Shown here: one piece after another, positions 28,194 to 36,167 of the stretch
How positions within the stretch are numbered: position 1 is the first letter of the stretch
Layout of the letters: every line of letters starts with the position of its first letter
DNA from: DASUPK01 sp963815665
GTDB taxonomy: Bacteria > Actinomycetota > Thermoleophilia > Solirubrobacterales > 70-9
Length of the DNA stretch: 64,000 nt
NCBI GenBank assembly: GCA_963815665.1
Contig: CAWFHN010000013.1
Coordinates: 744,001 to 808,000, forward strand
Reading direction: 5' to 3'
Position numbers and translations under genes: made by a program
Notes under the pieces: generated by a model
What the model saw: the letters and a program-made list of their open reading frames with translations, nothing else
The model's database searches: none
Told to the model about the DNA's origin: nothing

Positions 28194-29279
28194 CTACCGG
28201 AAGAGGGCGAGGAAACGGTTCTGTCGCGCCGCGCCGACACGGTCGACCCACTCCGCCGGGCTGTCGAGCTCCTCGGGCCGCGGCAGGGCGTCGGGCTCGC
28301 GCCAGGCGCGATTGAGGGTCTTGATCCCGTGAGCGCGAACCACCTCGTCGGCGAACGCCTTGCCGCGCCGGTACTGGGCCAGCTTCATGTCGAGGCCGAG
28401 AACCTTCGAGACGATCGAGTCGAGCAGCCCTCGGCGCTCGCGATCCCGGTCCAGCGCGCGGCGGAGCTCCGTATAGCGCGGGTCGAGCTGATCGCCGACG
28501 GCGTCCATGACGTGCTCGGCGTAGCCCTCGACCAGCGTCATCGTCGCGGTGAGCTCGTCCACGAGCCGGCGCTGTGGCTCGGGCCAGAGCAGAGTGGCGA
28601 GCTCGCCGTTCGTCGCCGAGCGGATCAACTCGCGCGGGTTCGTCCGGGCGAGCTTGCCGAGCAGCTCGCCGGGCTTCACCTCGATCGCCGCCTTCTCGAA
28701 GAGCTCCTCCGCGATCCCGCCGATGTGCTCGCGCAGCCACGGCACCGAAGCGAAATGGACGGCGTGAGTCGTCTCGTGAAGGGCGATCCAGCGCAGGAAG
28801 AGGTCGCGATCCACGTCCAGCCGCGCCCTCGCCGCCGAGAGGTTCGGTCCGACGAACAGCAGCCGCGGCGCGCGTGCGGGGCCGATCAGCGCGACGTCGT
28901 ACTGGCCGATCACCCGCTGAGAGAGATAGCCGACCGCCAGCCCGATCTCGGCACCGGTCGCGGCGCCGACGATGGTGCGCTGCAGGCCGCCTCCTCCGTT
29001 GCCGGAGCCCTTCATCCGCTCCCCGAGGCGCTGCTCCACCGTGATCGAGAGCTCACGGAACGTCTCGAGGTTCACCTCGGCCCACTCCGTCCGGTCGACC
29101 AGCTCCGCCGGGGGCACGCCCCCTCTTGGCTTCAGGCGCGTGTAGCGCCGGACCAGCTCGGCTGCGCGATCGGATTCGGAGCGGAGCTCCTCCTCGCCTC
29201 CGTCCCACGCGGGACCTGAGCCCGCCAGGGCTCCGGCGACGCGCTCGGCCATGTTCCAGTCGACCAGACCCTCAGGCAT
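28194..29279 (-). CDS. DUF2342-type zinc-dependent metalloprotease
   Basis: The 361-residue protein has the zincin motif H-E-T-T-H with flanking A-L-H-E-T-T-H-A-V-H-F. Surrounding blocks (W-A-E-V-N-L-E-T-F-R, G-Q-Y-D-V-A-L, G-P-N-L-S, M-T-L-V-E-G-Y-A-E-H-V-M-D) define the actinobacterial DUF2342 / 'coenzyme F420 biosynthesis-associated' family. No protease substrate is known for it, and the F420 link is by phylogenetic co-occurrence. ATG 29279 lies inside the end of the inositol monophosphatase gene (eight-base overlap), so the two are translationally coupled. There is no signal peptide. Confidence 0.88.
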   Translation of the reverse strand: MPEGLVDWNMAERVAGALAGSGPAWDGGEEELRSESDRAAELVRRYTRLKPRGGVPPAELVDRTEWAEVNLETFRELSITVEQRLGERMKGSGNGGGGLQRTIVGAATGAEIGLAVGYLSQRVIGQYDVALIGPARAPRLLFVGPNLSAARARLDVDRDLFLRWIALHETTHAVHFASVPWLREHIGGIAEELFEKAAIEVKPGELLGKLARTNPRELIRSATNGELATLLWPEPQRRLVDELTATMTLVEGYAEHVMDAVGDQLDPRYTELRRALDRDRERRGLLDSIVSKVLGLDMKLAQYRRGKAFADEVVRAHGIKTLNRAWREPDALPRPEELDSPAEWVDRVGAARQNRFLALFR

Positions 29280-30102
29280 GGACCGCGGCCTGTGCCTCTC
29301 GCAGCACCGCCAGGTCACCGGGCGTGCGCGCGGCGGCCACGTCGTAGCGCGCGCTCAGGTCGAGGGGCGCATCGTCCAGGCCTCCGCCGGCGAATTCGAG
29401 CGCGGCTCCGGCGCGCCGCGCGATCAGCTGGCCTGCGGCCGCATCGACCGACCTGCAGCTCCGCGTCGTGATCATGCCGTCGTAGCGGCCCGCCGCGACG
29501 TAGCAGAGGGCGACGGCGATCGAGCCCGGGGCGCGTATCCGGTAGGCGCGATCCCGGAGCACCTCTGCCGCCTTGATGACGCGCTCGGGCTTGGTGGCCT
29601 CGAGGGCGACCAGCTCGAGCCCGTCCCCCTTCGGCGTGTGCACGGGCCGGCCGTCCAGCGCCGCGTCGCCGTCGAGCGTGGCGACGAACTCCTCGCCGGC
29701 TCCGAACTCGTAGACGTATCCGAGGGTCACGTCCGCCATCGAGTCTCCTTCCGCCACAGCGATGCTGACGCTGTGCAGCGGGATGGTCCGCCGGGCATTG
29801 AGCGAGCCGTCGATCGGATCGATCACGACCCGCAGGGGGGACTCGCCCCTGCCGAAGTCAACCGAGCCTCGCTCCTCGGAGACCGCCGTGAACTCGTGAC
29901 CCGCCTCGTGCAGCCTCTCGAGCTCGTCGAAGATCGCGTCCTCGCAGAGGCGGTCGATGACCAGGGTGTGGTCGCCCCCCTCGCCGATGCCCTCGTATTG
30001 CGTGCGCGCCTCGATGCCCTGGTGCTCCCCGAAGATGCGCCGCTGCACCTCCACGGCCCTGCGGCAGGCCTCGATCCATTCCTCGTTGGAGGGCCTGGCC
30101 AC
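29272..30102 (-). CDS. inositol monophosphatase family protein
   Basis: The 276-residue Mg-dependent phosphatase has the metal site D-P-I-D-G-S preceded by E-E (A-V-S-E-E-R-G) near residues 74-75. The second motif reads S-V-D-A-A-A-G-Q-L-I, where the family consensus is W-D-x-A-A-G. The tryptophan-to-valine change and loss of one or two standard residues nearby mean substrate may differ from inositol-1-phosphate (FBPase, NADP phosphatase or PAP phosphatase activity are options). It overlaps the zincin gene and diverges from the helicase-nuclease gene 81 bases away. Confidence 0.85.
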   Translation of the reverse strand: MARPSNEEWIEACRRAVEVQRRIFGEHQGIEARTQYEGIGEGGDHTLVIDRLCEDAIFDELERLHEAGHEFTAVSEERGSVDFGRGESPLRVVIDPIDGSLNARRTIPLHSVSIAVAEGDSMADVTLGYVYEFGAGEEFVATLDGDAALDGRPVHTPKGDGLELVALEATKPERVIKAAEVLRDRAYRIRAPGSIAVALCYVAAGRYDGMITTRSCRSVDAAAGQLIARRAGAALEFAGGGLDDAPLDLSARYDVAAARTPGDLAVLREAQAAVHA

Positions 30103-30183
30103 GCGGCCAGGTTAGCGAGCGTTTTCGCGCGACCAGCGGGAAGGCAGGCCGAGGCGGCAGATGCGTGCATTAGCCTGAAATCG

Positions 30184-33100
30184 ATGGGAGATACGCACGA
30201 TCACGGGGTGCCTGGGCTGACCGAGCAGCAGGAGGCCGTCGTCGCTCACGGCGAGGGAGCACTCCTCGTCCTCGGGGCGGCCGGGGCCGGGCGGACGGAG
30301 GCCCTGGCGCGCAGGCTCGGGCTCCTGGTCGGCGAGGGCAGCCGGCCCCTCGTCCTGACGCGATCGGTCGCAAGCGCGAATCGGATTCGGACCCGTGCCG
30401 AGGCGGCGATCGAGACGGCCTATGAGGAGCTGGTCGTCCACACTCACCCCGCGGCGGCCGCCCGGCTGCTCAGGGAGCACGCGACCGAGGCCGGCCTGGA
30501 TCCGTTCTTCGAGTCGCTGAGCCCGGCCGAGAGGCTCGCGATGCTGCTCGACCGGCTCGACGAGCTGCCTCTGCGCCGTCACGAGATCCGAGGGAACCCG
30601 GCCGGCCTGCTGGCCCGGATCGTCGATCGGATCGACGCCCTCAAGTCCGCCGGGGTGACGGCCGAGCGATTCCGCGGCTGGTCGGAGGAGCTGGCGGGCG
30701 GCAGCCAATCGGACCGTGACTCGGCTGCCAGGGAGCGTGAGTTTGCCCAGATCTACGAGCTGCATGACTCGATGCTGCGCGCGGCGGGCGCGATGGACGA
30801 CACCGATGCGGTGCTGGAGCTGACCCGGCTGCTCGGTGAGCGACCGGCGCTCGCGGAGGCGGTTTCGAAGCGCTTTCCGCATCTGATGGTCGACGAGGCC
30901 GAGGACGCCTGTCCCGCGGAGCGCTCGCTGATCGAGGCGCTGGCCCGCGGAGCGGAGAGCACCGTCCTGTCCTGCGATGACGAGCAGGCCAGGGCGCCGT
31001 GCGGTGCCGCGTCGGCCTGGGCGCGCCAGACGCTCGCCGCCGGGGAGATTGTCCTCGAGCCGAGCTGGCGCTACGGGGGCGATCTGCTGGACGCGGCGCA
31101 CGCCGTGGTAGCCCAGGCGGAACGCGGTGCTGAGGTGGCCCGTCGTGCGGCCGGGCCCGCGACGCGGGTGCGCTTCTGGTGCGGGGCCAACGATCGCGCC
31201 GAGGCCCAGGCCGTCGCCCGCGACATCGAGTCGGCGCTCGCGGCGGGCGAGGTGAAGATGGCGGAGGTCTGCGTGGCGGTTCCGCGGGGAGGCGGCCGGG
31301 CTCGCGCCATTGCCGCCGCGCTCGAGGAGCGCCGCGTGCCCTATCGCCTCACCGGTCCTGGCGCCTTCTTCCAGCGGCCCGAGGTGCGCGACGTGATCGC
31401 CTGGCTTCGCCTGCTCGCCGACCCGACGGACGCGGCCGCCGCCGTGCGCGCCCTGAGCCGCCCGCCGGTGGAGCTGCGATCGGTCGACCTGGCCCGCTGC
31501 ACGACGATCGCGCGGCGACGCAAGCTCGACATGGTCTCGGCCCTCGAGGCATCGCTCGAGAGCCCGCAGATCCCGCCCGAGGCCCGCGATCGCATCCGCG
31601 AGTTCCTTCAGCTTCATCGCGCCGCAGCCCGGGCGATGGGCGAGATGCGCGCAGACGTCTTCGTTCGGCGCCTGATCGAGCGGATCGGCTTTCGCCGGCA
31701 CCGCCTGTTCGCCGCGCACCCCGAGGCCGCCGAGCGGCTTCGCAACCTCTCCCGGCTCGGGGAGCTCGCCGCGGCGTGGACCCGGCGCGAGCCGACGGGA
31801 TCGAACCGCGATTTCGTCCGCTACCTGGTCGCCGTCTCCGAGGCGGGCGTTGCGCCGGTCGAGGAACCGGTCGAGCCGATGGCGGACGCGGTTCGCGTGA
31901 TGCCGCTCGAGCGCACCAAGGGACTCGAGTTCTCGCGCGTGTACGTCGTCGGGCTCCACGCCGGGGCGGTGCCGGGCTCACCGCCGGCCGGACCCCCCGC
32001 TGTCCCCCCGGGCGCCGGAGGCGGCGGGCCGTCCCACGAGGACGAGGCGCGCCGGCTGCTCTACGTGGCGATGACACGTGCCAAGGACGAGCTGGTCCTG
32101 TCGCGACCGGCCGTCACCCAGGAGGGCAACGTCCGCCCATCGCCCCTCTATGAGGACGCTCGGGCGGTGCTCGATGCGGGGGAGCAGGAGCAGGGTGAGG
32201 AACTCTTCGGGCCCGCCGAGGGTCTGCAGGCCACCTACCGGATGATCCAGGACGAGGTGCTGGAGGAGGCCTGGAAGGCCGGCGGGAAGCTGCGAGAGCC
32301 CCGCCTGGACACCTACGTCGACGTGACCCGGGCCGTCGCCCGCTTCCTCGAGCTGGTCAAGCTGGCCGGGCTGATCCAGGGATCCGACGAGGAGCCGGTC
32401 ACCGATGCTCTGGCGGCGACCAACGACCTCCTGGATCACGCGATCTCCCCGGAGCAGCGCAGCGCCCTGCACGACTCCGGCCTCGATGCGTATCTGCTGG
32501 ACGAGGAGGGCGCGGCCAAGCGCCGGCGCGAGCTGATCGAGCAGCGTGACGAGCCCTCCCTCGAGGCCTTCCTGCCACGGAGGGGCGAGGGGCTCGCGCT
32601 CTCAGCGACCGACATCGGGCTCTACCGGACCTGCCCCCTCAAGTACAAGTTCGCGCGGGTCTTCGGCATTCCCCAGGAGACGACGATCAACCAGCGCTTC
32701 GGAATCGTCATCCACCAGGTTCTGGAGCGTTTCCACGGCTCGCCGTCGACGGCGGCCCCGAACACCACCGCCGGATCGAGCGAGAGCGGCGAGGCGGACG
32801 CCGGCAGCCTGGAGCGGCTGATGGCGCTCTTCGGCTCCGCCTGGCGCAGGTCGGGCTTCGGAGAGTCCGACGATGAGCTCCAGTTCCGCGAGAAGGCGAT
32901 CGACGCGCTCCGCCGCTACCACGCCCGCGAGGTCGCGAGCGGCTCGCACCCTCGCTGGGTCGAGCGCAAGTTCGACTTCCGCATCGGCCCGCACCATCTG
33001 CGCGGCCGCGTCGACCGCGTCGACCAGCTGCCCGGCGGGGGCTACGAGCTGATCGACTACAAGACCGGCGACCCGAAGCCACCGCGCGAGCTCGAGTCCG

Positions 33101-33354
33101 ACGTCCAGCTCGCGATCTACCGGCTGGCGGCCAGGGAGGCCTGGCGGCTCGAGGGGGCTGCCGGCAGCTACTGGTACGTGCTCGCCGACGAGAAGGTCGC
33201 CGTCGGCGCCTCGCCCGACGACCTCGAGCGGGTCGAGGGAGTGGTGCTGGAGGTCGGAGAGGGGATCCTCGGCCAGGACTTCGAGCCGCGCCCATCCCCG
33301 GAGATCTGCTCCTGGTGTGACTTCCGCCTGATCTGCCCCGCCTCCGAAGCGTGA
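30184..33354 (+). CDS. UvrD/RecB-like helicase with C-terminal PD-(D/E)XK Fe-S nuclease; altered Walker A
   Basis: The 1056-residue protein couples a superfamily 1A helicase to a RecB/AddB/Cas4-type nuclease, the design of actinobacterial AdnA/AdnB. Visible helicase motifs are Q motif L-T-E-Q-Q-E-A-V-V, V-D-E-A-E-D (motif II, 236-241), S-W-R-Y-G, T-K-G-L-E-F and Y-V-A-M-T-R-A-K-D. Walker A reads G-A-A-G-A-G-R37-T, with arginine for the catalytic lysine, so ATPase activity is doubtful. The nuclease has D944, D958 and K960 (I-D-Y-K-T-G). Four cysteines (817, 1042, 1045, 1051) match the Fe-S clasp. A Pro/Gly linker lies near residue 600-615. The ATG at 30184 gives the complete N-terminus. Confidence 0.9.
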   Translation: MGDTHDHGVPGLTEQQEAVVAHGEGALLVLGAAGAGRTEALARRLGLLVGEGSRPLVLTRSVASANRIRTRAEAAIETAYEELVVHTHPAAAARLLREHATEAGLDPFFESLSPAERLAMLLDRLDELPLRRHEIRGNPAGLLARIVDRIDALKSAGVTAERFRGWSEELAGGSQSDRDSAAREREFAQIYELHDSMLRAAGAMDDTDAVLELTRLLGERPALAEAVSKRFPHLMVDEAEDACPAERSLIEALARGAESTVLSCDDEQARAPCGAASAWARQTLAAGEIVLEPSWRYGGDLLDAAHAVVAQAERGAEVARRAAGPATRVRFWCGANDRAEAQAVARDIESALAAGEVKMAEVCVAVPRGGGRARAIAAALEERRVPYRLTGPGAFFQRPEVRDVIAWLRLLADPTDAAAAVRALSRPPVELRSVDLARCTTIARRRKLDMVSALEASLESPQIPPEARDRIREFLQLHRAAARAMGEMRADVFVRRLIERIGFRRHRLFAAHPEAAERLRNLSRLGELAAAWTRREPTGSNRDFVRYLVAVSEAGVAPVEEPVEPMADAVRVMPLERTKGLEFSRVYVVGLHAGAVPGSPPAGPPAVPPGAGGGGPSHEDEARRLLYVAMTRAKDELVLSRPAVTQEGNVRPSPLYEDARAVLDAGEQEQGEELFGPAEGLQATYRMIQDEVLEEAWKAGGKLREPRLDTYVDVTRAVARFLELVKLAGLIQGSDEEPVTDALAATNDLLDHAISPEQRSALHDSGLDAYLLDEEGAAKRRRELIEQRDEPSLEAFLPRRGEGLALSATDIGLYRTCPLKYKFARVFGIPQETTINQRFGIVIHQVLERFHGSPSTAAPNTTAGSSESGEADAGSLERLMALFGSAWRRSGFGESDDELQFREKAIDALRRYHAREVASGSHPRWVERKFDFRIGPHHLRGRVDRVDQLPGGGYELIDYKTGDPKPPRELESDVQLAIYRLAAREAWRLEGAAGSYWYVLADEKVAVGASPDDLERVEGVVLEVGEGILGQDFEPRPSPEICSWCDFRLICPASEA

Positions 33355-33364
33355 TCTAGCTCAC

Positions 33365-33398
33365 GTACATATGTACAGGTTTCTAGTACATTTGTACA
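33365..33398 (+). promoter_or_regulatory. paired TetR-type operators at the SMR promoter
   Basis: GTACATATGTAC (33365-33376) is a perfect palindrome; GTACATTTGTAC (33386-33397) is a near copy 21 bases downstream, two helical turns apart. The second ends five bases before the ATG at 33402. TACATT within it could be the -10 of a leaderless transcript. The likely binder is the TetR protein encoded at 33732. Confidence 0.75.
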
Positions 33399-33401
33399 AC
33401 C

Positions 33402-33725
33402 ATGTTGGCTTGGATCTATCTCTCGGCGGCCATCGCGACCGAAGTGGTCGGCACCGTCTTCCTCCGCTACACGGACGGGTTCACCCGGCCGGGGCCGTCG
33501 ATCTTCGTGATCGTCACCTATGTCGCCTCCCTGTGGCTGACCGCCCTGGCCCTGAGGAGCCTCGAGATCAGCCTCGCCTATGCCGTCTGGGCGGGCGTGG
33601 GCACCGCCGCGATCGCCGTGATCGGCATGGCGGCTCTCGGCGAATCGGTGAACGCGCTGAAGCTGGCAAGCATCCTGCTGGTGATCGGCGGGGTTGTCGG
33701 GCTGAACCTCTCGGGCGCGAACTAG
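33402..33725 (+). CDS. small multidrug resistance (SMR/EmrE-type) efflux protein
   Basis: The 107-residue protein has four membrane helices and the SMR hallmarks: the proton/drug-binding glutamate at position 14 (A-I-A-T-E-V-V-G-T), S-L-x-x-x-W, Y-A-V-W-A-G-V-G-T-A and a fourth helix ending G-V-V-G-L-N-L-S. Such dimers export quaternary ammonium or other cationic compounds in exchange for protons. No Shine-Dalgarno precedes the ATG. Together with the operator abutting the start, this suggests a leaderless message. The TetR gene follows by six bases, so pump and repressor form a self-regulated pair. Confidence 0.92.
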   Translation: MLAWIYLSAAIATEVVGTVFLRYTDGFTRPGPSIFVIVTYVASLWLTALALRSLEISLAYAVWAGVGTAAIAVIGMAALGESVNALKLASILLVIGGVVGLNLSGAN

Positions 33726-33731
33726 TCTGAG

Positions 33732-34319
33732 ATGGCCATGGCGGAACAGGCCACCCAGGGGCGGCGCGAGCAGATCCTGGAGGCGGCCCTGCGCGTGATC
33801 GGACGCTCCGGCCGTGAGTCCGTGACCCACCGGGCGGTCGCCGAGGAGGCGGGGGTCCCTCTCGGGTCGACGACCTACTACTTCGACTCGCGCGATGACC
33901 TCTTGCGGCAGGCTCTGGAATACGTCGCCGTCCATGAGGTCAAGCGTTACGGCCGGCTCGGCGAGGAGCTGCGCTCGGTCAAATCGGGGCGAGAGCTGGC
34001 GGACCGCTTGCTGTCGGAGCTGGTCTCGGCTGCGGAGGACCGGGTCGCCTACATCGCCGAGTACGAGCTGTGGCTGGAGGCCGGCCGGCGACCGGAGCTG
34101 CGCGAGGCGGCCCAGAGCTGGTGCGACGCGGAGCAGCGCTCGGTCGCCGGAGCGATGGAGGCGCTGGGCAGCAGCGATCCCCGCGCCGACGCCAGTTTGG
34201 TCGTCGCTGTCCTCGACGGCCTGGGCGAGCGGGTGCTGGCGCGCGAGGAGGACCCGGCGCAGGCGGCCAAGGAGCTGCGGCCGGAGCTCCGGCGCCTGAT
34301 CGAGCGCCTGATCCGCTAG
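33732..34319 (+). CDS. TetR/AcrR family regulator of the SMR pump
   Basis: The 195-residue repressor has the TetR N-terminal helix-turn-helix (R-E-Q-I-L-E-A-A-L-R-V-I, then V-T-H-R-A-V-A-E-E-A-G-V-P-L-G-S-T-T-Y-Y-F). An all-helical ligand domain follows. It lies six bases after the SMR gene and would be co-transcribed with it. The paired GTACAnnTGTAC sites ahead of SMR are the obvious binding sites, giving QacR-like negative feedback. The inducer is unknown. Its 3' end overlaps the convergent PAC2 gene by four bases. Confidence 0.92.
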   Translation: MAMAEQATQGRREQILEAALRVIGRSGRESVTHRAVAEEAGVPLGSTTYYFDSRDDLLRQALEYVAVHEVKRYGRLGEELRSVKSGRELADRLLSELVSAAEDRVAYIAEYELWLEAGRRPELREAAQSWCDAEQRSVAGAMEALGSSDPRADASLVVAVLDGLGERVLAREEDPAQAAKELRPELRRLIERLIR

Positions 34320-35179
34320 CCGTCGCCCTGCTGGCGCAGGTAGCGCTCGAAGTCGCGGGCGAGTGACTCCCCCGAGGGGACGTCGTCCTCGATGTCGAGG
34401 CTCTCGGCCTGCTCAGCCTCCAGGCGCTGGACCAGCTCCTCGATTTCAGGGTTGGCCGCGACCGCCCGGCTCACCTGGTTCTCGTAGGAATCGGACTCCT
34501 CCTCCAGGCCGGAAGCCTCGACCGCGACGCCCACCAGCCCCTCGAGCCGTCGCAGCAGCGCCAGGGCCGCCTTCGGGTTCGGGACCGCCGCGACGTAGTG
34601 CGGAACGGCGGCCCAGAGGCTGGCCGACGGGATTCCCCGCCGGTGGCACGCGTCATGCAGGACTCCGACGACGCCGGTGGGTCCTTCGTAGCTGGAACGA
34701 GCCAGGTCGAGGCGGGCGACCAGCTCCTCATCCGAGGCGAGGCCGGTGATCGGCACCGGCAGCGTGTGCGCGACGTCGGCGATCAGGGCGCCGAGCGTGA
34801 CCACCATCTCGACTCCCAGCATCTCCGCCGCGTCGGCGATGCCATCGGCGAAGGTTCGCCAGCGCAGGTTCGGCTCGGTGCCGGCGAGCAGCAACAGGTC
34901 GCTCTGGGCGCCGGCCGGGGTGGCTGCGAGCAGGACGTTGCCGGGCCACTCGATCTCGCGGGTCTGGCCCTCGGTCATCCGGATGGTCGGCCTGTTGGCC
35001 TGGAAATCGAAGAACTCCTCGGGGTCGATCTGCGCGATGACCTCGGCGTCGAGCGACTCAGCCGCTGTGGTGAGAGCTGTCGTGGCCGAGCCCGCCGCGT
35101 CGTTCCAGCCGGCGAAAGCGCAAACGAGGACCGGAGATCGAAGCTGCGGAGGCTCGGCCTCCCAGGCGAGCGCGTCCAT
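34316..35179 (-). CDS. PAC2 (proteasome-assembly-chaperone-like) family protein
   Basis: The 287-residue protein matches the bacterial PAC2 family: L-V-C-A-F-A-G-W-N-D-A-A-G-S-A near the N-terminus, then I-D-P-E-E-F-F-D-F-Q, R-P, L-L-L-A-G-T-E-P-N-L-R-W and G-A-L-I-A-D-V-A-H-T. In Actinobacteria this family is widespread. A link with proteasome assembly is by homology to eukaryotic PAC2 only. The C-terminus is acidic. It stands alone, between convergent and divergent neighbours. Confidence 0.88.
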   Translation of the reverse strand: MDALAWEAEPPQLRSPVLVCAFAGWNDAAGSATTALTTAAESLDAEVIAQIDPEEFFDFQANRPTIRMTEGQTREIEWPGNVLLAATPAGAQSDLLLLAGTEPNLRWRTFADGIADAAEMLGVEMVVTLGALIADVAHTLPVPITGLASDEELVARLDLARSSYEGPTGVVGVLHDACHRRGIPSASLWAAVPHYVAAVPNPKAALALLRRLEGLVGVAVEASGLEEESDSYENQVSRAVAANPEIEELVQRLEAEQAESLDIEDDVPSGESLARDFERYLRQQGDG

Positions 35180-35259
35180 GTTTCGAGACTAGCGAGTCGG
35201 GCGCATCGAGCACCCCGGTCGACGGCGTAGGCGTCCGGTCGAATCTGAAAACTCAGTGC

Positions 35260-36147
35260 ATGGAAGCCACCGCCGCCGCGACGCAGATCGCCGAGTTACA
35301 TCCCGGGCAGCGCTTTCGCGGCGTCTACGCGTGCGCTCGAAAGGACCGGCTGTCGGCGCGCAACGGCTCCATCTACCTGAACCTGGAGCTGCGTGACCGC
35401 AGCGGCGCAATCCCGGCGCGCGTATTCCGGGAGGTCGATCGCCTCGGAGCGCGTTTCAAGCGCGGCGACGCCATCCGCGTGTCCGGCAAGGTGGAGCGCT
35501 TCCGCGGCGAGCTGGTGGCGGAGGTGGACGAGATCGAGCCGCTCGAGGACGCCGAGCTCGACCCAGCCGAGTTCCTGCCCGCCGCGTACAGGGACGCCGG
35601 CGAGCTCGAGGGGTTCCTCGAGCACCTGACGCGGGAGGTCCACGACGCCCCGCTGCGCGAGGTCGTCGACCGGGTGCTCTTCACCGAGCCGGTGGCTGCG
35701 GAGTTTCGCCGCGCCCCCTGCACCCGGGCGGGCCACCACGCCTACCTGGGCGGCCTGGTCGAGCACACGGTCGCGGTCGGCACGCTCGTCGGTGAGGTCT
35801 GCCAACTCCATCCCCGGCTCAACTCGGACGTCCTGATGGCCGCGGCGCTGCTGCATGACGTCGGCAAGGTGCGCGAGTTCAGCTACGGCGCGGAATTCGG
35901 GATCACGGAGGAGGGCAGGCTGATCGGTCACCTGGCGCTGGGGGCCGAGATCGTCGGCTCCGCCGCGGGGGGGCTGTCTCCGGAGCGCCGCGCCGCGCTG
36001 CTCCACTGCGTTCTCTCGCACCACGGGGCGGACGGGAATCGGTCGGGCGCGGGAGGCCGGGGGTTCGGGACGCCCGAGGCGCTCGCCCTGTACCGGCTCA
36101 ACGCTCTCGACGCCGGTGTCAAGGGCGCGCTCGAGCACGGGCTCTAG
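35260..36147 (+). CDS. yhaM: YhaM-like 3'-5' exoribonuclease (OB fold plus HD domain)
   Basis: The 295-residue protein has an N-terminal OB-fold nucleic-acid-binding domain (about 15-100; L-N-L-E-L-R-D-R-S-G-A-I-P-A-R-V-F). A metal-dependent HD domain follows (G-G-L-V-E-H-T-V-A-V, L-L-H-D-V-G-K-V-R-E-F, L-S-H-H-G). This is the YhaM/Cbf1 architecture, which degrades RNA or DNA from the 3' end with Mn or Co. The typical length is about 315, so it is near full. The C-terminal segment is slightly shortened. It stands alone on its strand. Confidence 0.82.
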   Translation: MEATAAATQIAELHPGQRFRGVYACARKDRLSARNGSIYLNLELRDRSGAIPARVFREVDRLGARFKRGDAIRVSGKVERFRGELVAEVDEIEPLEDAELDPAEFLPAAYRDAGELEGFLEHLTREVHDAPLREVVDRVLFTEPVAAEFRRAPCTRAGHHAYLGGLVEHTVAVGTLVGEVCQLHPRLNSDVLMAAALLHDVGKVREFSYGAEFGITEEGRLIGHLALGAEIVGSAAGGLSPERRAALLHCVLSHHGADGNRSGAGGRGFGTPEALALYRLNALDAGVKGALEHGL

Positions 36148-36167
36148 GCCGACCGCGTCTCGAGGGA

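Noticed and set aside
30112..31959. 615-residue minus-strand frame over the helicase-nuclease
   Set aside because: Shadow frame with no recognisable domain.
30184..33354. Defence-island helicase-nuclease
   Set aside because: No other defence, mobile or toxin-antitoxin genes nearby; the AdnAB-like repair role is simpler.
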